Assembly: GCA_947034885.2 (NCBI GenBank)
Contig: OX344758.2
Span: 3,288,501 to 3,352,500 of the forward strand
Direction of reading: 5' to 3'
Length of the DNA: 64,000 bases
Origin: Thuidium tamariscinum
Taxonomy: Eukaryota > Streptophyta > Bryopsida > Hypnales > Thuidiaceae
Within the stretch, counting starts at the first letter, position 1, and each line of letters opens with the position of its first letter. This document shows positions 59,701-64,000 of this stretch, piece by piece. The position numbers and the translations under genes were made by a program. The notes beneath the pieces were generated by a model. The model worked only from the letters and a program-made list of their open reading frames with translations. It had not been told where the DNA came from and made no database searches.

Positions 59701-62700
59701 CTCGAGCAAATTAGTTGACTAAAGCTTGGGATCTCAATGATTTTGTATTAGAATAATCTCCGTGTACTTAAAGATCGGTTATATTGAAGTGATTGACATC
59801 AGTGAAATTGCTCTTAGAGCTCTAATGCAAGTGTTTCATTTACAGCGGCTCAATCTAAACCAAGAGCTCCCCGCGTGCGAAAACGGAAGAAATCAGAAAA
59901 ACCCGCATCCTTGAGTGAGATGATATCTGAGGAGATGGTGCGAAGGTCTTTGGGAATTGCTAACGCAATTGAGCTCGTAAAATTGGTCTTGCTAAATGCG
60001 GCAAGTGCTGAAGTTCCTTCTGAGGTGCTTGATGCATTTAGGCGATGTGAAGAGTCGCATGTCTTTGCTGCATTCAATTATCTGCGATCTCAAGAGTTTG
60101 TGGTGAGTTCACTTCTTGTGGGGACACTGGAACTGCGGATTTGTGGATTCAGCATCTATGTACGTACATTTGTGGTACTTCTCCGTTGGTGTGAAAGGAT
60201 TTGTACTTTATCAGCCCATTTTTGAGATTTTCGTGTGCTTTTCCTCATTTTACCGCGTTGTGTGGTCTGTACAGATTGTGGGAGCCAACGGTCAACCATT
60301 TGTTCTCTCTCAGAAATTCTTCTACAATGCTTCTGCCTCTCGTTTTCCTTTTGAGACAGGCATTGAGGCACTTGGTACCACACAATGGCTGAATGTGCAT
60401 GATCCCGAGGTGAATGCGGGTTGGGTGCCGCTACCTAGTGAAAACTTTTGTGGTCAGTTAATTCAGCTTCTTGGGATTGTCAGTGATGGTGAACTTATCA
60501 TTGCCCCTTTTCTCCCTGAGGAGGGAGGTGTTGGAGAAAGTGAGGACAACAAAAACGTTGTGCTGGGAACGAAGCGAAAAACTGAAGGAGGCCAGGAGAT
60601 CCAGTTTATGAAACCGAAAATTCAGCGTACTGATTCTTCATCTCCTGGATTTCGTCGCGAAAGGGGATTCCCTGGAGTTCAGGTCATTGTCATCTTTGAA
60701 CTTCCCTTCTTGTTGTATGATTTTGAGAGAGCGTTACTTTCATGGCGCTTCTTGAAGGATTAGATAATTGCGATATGTTCTACTGCAAGATGTAGTCAAT
60801 AAATGATTCCTTTGTCTGCATAACTTTATCCTTACTCACGTACTAGCCATCCAGGTATGTATTCACCGGGCTGCAAAACCTGTTCGAGAGCTTGTGGATG
60901 CTGCTGTCTTACAAAGTGAAGAATCTACCGATCGTGGAGACCAATTAAATGATGACAGTATGTCCTTCATCTAACAAACTCTGCCTACTGTATTCGACTT
61001 ACTCTTCTTGAATTCACTCGTTCAATTTCACTCATTACGTACTGAAGGCACTGAATATTCACATCCACAAAGAGTGGTGTCTTACCGACTTCGTGTTTGA
61101 CTAAATTCTTTGCAGTGGACTTGGACCGAGAACAAATGATGCCCTCAGTTACAGGAAAAGTTTCTGAGTTGACCGAGGCCGCTGTGGTTGATGTTACCGT
61201 GCCCTCAGCAGCAGGAAACGTTCCTGAATCGAGAGAGGCAACGGTGATAGCTGCAGCCCTGGTCCCAGTAGGAGGGGATGTTTCTGAATCTGTTGAGGCA
61301 ATGGAGGTTGATGTAGTCATGCCTTCAGCGCCAGGGAATGTTTCTGAATCCACAGAAGCAGTGATGGTTGATGTCGCCGTGTCCTCAGTAGGAGCAGGAA
61401 ATATTTCTGAATCTGTAGAGGCAATAGAGGCTGGATCGTCAGAGGGACCGGAGATTGATGTAGTCGTGCCCTCAGCAGTAGTCGACGTTCTTGAATCGAC
61501 GAAGATCGATGCTGGCATGCACTCAGCAGCAGGAAATGCATCTGAACAAACAGTGGTAGGTGACAGTAATATAGCCCTGACTGCAGGTGGCACGAGTTCC
61601 GACTTGGACGCCTGCATACATCACTTCTGCCGCACGTCAGAAGATTCATTAGATGCGAGTGGGGCCTCAGACTCGAAGCTAGAGCCACCGCTTTTGAGAG
61701 CAGCTGCACATGCAATTGAGGAGGCAGGGAATGAAGGACTCAGCATTCCGCAGTTGACGAGTCTTCTTGCAAACATTGGTATGAATTGCACTCCTTTGTC
61801 CTTGGGTGGAACAAGTGCATTATACGCTCGCCAGTCACCATTTATAAAAAAACTTAAGAAATCACCATCTCATATATCGAACTTCAATAACCTTTAGGAG
61901 TCGGGGTTAAGGTATTTTTGGCTGAATTCCATCATTGTGAGGGAGCAGACTGCATCTTGAACTTCTATATTGTTTTTAAATTTTATTTACTATCCTTCGT
62001 TTTTCTGCATGAGCACAATAATCTACGATCTTCAGAAATATACTATATAACTCTTGCATGGGACAACTTGAATGGTAATTTTATTTTTTGTACTAACCGG
62101 TCAATCGATTGTCAGATTATGAAATGACCGAGGAAGTAGTGGAGACTTACATAACTGCATTGGAGACCTTTGACGTCGTTAAACAGGTGAAGACTTTTGT
62201 GTAACTGCAAAATTGTGTGAAGAACGCTTCATTTTCCTAACTACTGATATCTTCTAATGACTAACGTAAGTTTGTTTTCCACTTGCAGGTGAATGCCTAC
62301 GATCATGTGCGAGTGATCGCTGCAGTGCATAGTACCCCATTCTTTATTCATGTTAAAGGTAGGAAAGAAGAAAGAAGTGCTGCGGATGCAGGTTAGTCTC
62401 ACCTCGATACCCGCAGGATCGATATATGCCCTTCAAACGAGTGTGGGTTTTTCTTTTAAATGCAAGTGAGAGCAGCTCTTTGTTTCGAAGCATAATTCTG
62501 TAGGAAGAGAACTGTGTCTGAACGTGTTCGATACCATGTGTTGGGATACCCTCAACGGTGGTTGTTGTCTGCTGAACATGGTCATGCATGTTTTCTAATG
62601 TACTGCCTTGCCTGAGATAGCCCTATTGCTCTACCTTTTCGCAGATGCTTCAGGTAAAGAAAGTGGAGAATCAAGTGAACGTGTCGCACAAGGTCTCTCA

Positions 62701-63525
62701 ACAATGGCCACCTTGACTTCTATTGCTACAGGTTCAAGAAATTGGACTGGATATCACGCGCCTATTCAGTCAGCAGATGACAGTAGTCCAAGGGACCAAG
62801 ATTCTGACGTGACTCATACCGTTCCCATCCTGCCATGGCTAACTGGAAATGGAGGCGTGAACACTCCAGTGCTGAAAAATCTCTCACGCAGGGTGATGGG
62901 AATCGTTATGTTAAACCCTGGAATTCTTGAGGTACGCTGCACTTTTTCTCCTCTTGTAAGCACGTACTTGACAAGTTATTCTGTCTGCGATATGGTCAAT
63001 TTCATAGCTGGATCTCTCAAGTTGATGTTGCCTTGAACAGGAACACCTTGTGAGTCAACTGCGTGCTCTCAATCCACAGGTACCCTACCTCCTGGTTAAG
63101 TTGGTCAAACATTTCAAGCTAGAATATAGTGCAGGTCTTTTGGTTAAAGCATCTTACTACATGAGAATAGACTGCAATGAGGAAGAAACAATGTGTGATC
63201 TGTTTTGCCCAGTTCTGGAGAAGTCTTTTCTTTGCAAGCTTTCTAAAATAGCTATTGTAATTTTTATCAAGTTGAATTGCGGGGACGAAAATCTACGTGT
63301 AGTCTTATAGTGAATTCATGTTTTTTCCTCTTGCAGACAGCCAGGCAGCTTCTCCAACTGCTGGAACATGATGGCCATGTGAAAGTCCGTAAGTTTTTGC
63401 GAGCACAGTCCCCTGCACCCCCTGGCCTTCTGAGCCATTTGATGAAGTTGAAGGTATCAGCAAATACTAAACCCACATTTGGCTCACATTACTACGCAAA
63501 TTGTACAAGTGGTACTTTGTTGTAG
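50706..63525 (+). CDS. GTF3C1: TFIIIC B-block-binding (largest) subunit, 25 exons
   Basis: Plant relative of yeast tau138 and human TFIIIC220, which bind the B box of tRNA-type promoters and recruit TFIIIB for RNA polymerase III. Exons: 50706-50760, 50884-51214, 51529-51940, 52208-52279, 52825-52890, 53098-53295, 54131-54344, 54835-55126, 55354-55432, 55601-56176, 56479-56661, 56931-57245, 57481-57636, 58105-58360, 58594-58777, 59038-59678, 59846-60102, 60275-60682, 60855-60957, 61116-61778, 62116-62186, 62289-62391, 62645-62931, 63041-63079, 63337-63525. All GT-AG, phases consistent, 2,049 residues (Arabidopsis about 1,800-1,850). B-block winged helix about 131-165 (GVTQSQLGKEFKTGGNK); K/E-rich helix about 460-505; extended winged helix about 574-625 (EEKFIPRVELHRW, MDRKTLTRLL, GLTNCGRSR); SANT-like part about 1115-1180; Val/Asp/Ser-rich repeats about 1600-1770; end HYYANCTSGTLL. 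Start is the plant MD.LVSAAL form. Exon 22 could instead end at 62358. Confidence 0.93.
61140..61575 (+). repeat. In-frame degenerate repeats inside TFIIIC exon 20
   Basis: About seven units of roughly 17-29 residues with consensus SAAGNVSESxEAxxVDVxVP, for example PSAPGNVSESTEAVMVDV and PSAAGNVPESREATVIAA. At DNA level the words CCCTCAGCAGCAGGAAA and TCTGAATC recur. The units are acidic and unlikely to fold. They sit in the linker between the central and C-terminal conserved parts. Confidence 0.85.
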
Positions 63526-63565
63526 TAACCCTCTTTTGGGTTGTGTCATATCTTCTGCCCTTTAG

Positions 63566-63811
63566 TTGGGCTTTGTACCAAATGAACATCTGGTAGATGA
63601 TTTTTTTTCTTCCTTGCGGCTAGGAAAGATTAGAACGAGAGGTGACAACACACTTTTGTACATGAAGAAGGATGAGAATCGAGTGTACAGCGATTTTACT
63701 TTAGTCTCATTGAATGAAAGTGGAAAAAATGCTTCGTATTCATTACCACTCGTGTTTGTAGTATGTACAGTCAGGTCCAGCTCAATTACGAATTTTTGCA
63801 GTCACAGTTAA
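63566..63811 (+). other. Possible alternative last exon of the TFIIIC gene
   Basis: A phase-0 donor (AAG then GTATCAG at 63453/63454) inside exon 25 and an acceptor (CCCTTTAG at 63565) would join to a 246-nt open frame starting LGFVPNEHLVDDFFSSLRLG. Normal read-through to 63525 gives the conserved plant C-terminus, so this frame is more likely 3' untranslated or a minor isoform. Confidence 0.3.
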
Positions 63812-64000
63812 AGAAAATTTCACTACAGCCAACTTTGACACCCTCTCAAGGGCTGAAAAATTAGTTTTTTACTATGAAATTTTTTGTACAAGATCATTTC
63901 TAAGTTGATAACATATGTGGCAAATTTCAAGGCCAAAAGATTCACCCAAAAAAAGATATGCAAAATCTATCAACATATGTAGTTGTAAGCTTTCACTGCT
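63812..64000. other. Downstream flank, no gene seen
   Basis: AT-rich sequence after the TFIIIC gene. No polyadenylation signal chosen. Confidence 0.4.

Overview
The window is nuclear DNA of a land plant. Three genes carry plant-type proteins, all introns I could resolve are GT-AG, and the long AT-rich spaces are filled with small plant-style DNA transposons. I cannot place the clade from sequence alone. The GME gene is GC-rich at third codon positions and the E2 gene has no introns, which would fit a seed-free plant, but this is inference. I saw no rRNA, tRNA, CRISPR, organellar or viral gene, and no transposase or reverse transcriptase ORF.

Layout. 1-25.4 kb is AT-rich and gene-poor, with many short inverted-repeat elements. 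25.5-30.2 kb holds a five-exon GDP-mannose 3,5-epimerase gene (GME, + strand, ascorbate and cell-wall sugar supply), preceded by a frameshifted coding-like fragment. 30.4-32.7 kb holds a 42-bp minisatellite and a cluster of four abutting TTAA-bounded elements. 32.7-37.5 kb has no gene I can recognise. 37.75-38.26 kb is a single-exon ubiquitin-conjugating enzyme of the UBC7/UBE2G class (- strand). 38.8-42.5 kb is a degenerate tandem-repeat block containing a regular 41-bp array. 43-50 kb is AT-rich with more mobile-element copies. 50.7-63.5 kb is a 25-exon gene (+ strand) for the B-block-binding largest subunit of TFIIIC, about 2,049 residues and apparently complete.

The three genes are unrelated in pathway (nucleotide-sugar metabolism, ER-associated ubiquitination, RNA polymerase III initiation), so nothing suggests a cluster.

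The most notable non-genic signal is a set of at least ten elements that begin CCC, end GGG and sit between TTAA tetranucleotides. This is the terminal signature of piggyBac-type elements, which are seldom described in land plants. Four of them abut and share their TTAA junctions. Other finds are a 224-bp CACTA-ended palindrome with an AGT duplication, two Tourist-like elements sharing one TTA, a MITE nested in another element whose unfilled relative lies 5.6 kb away, and two VNTR-like arrays.
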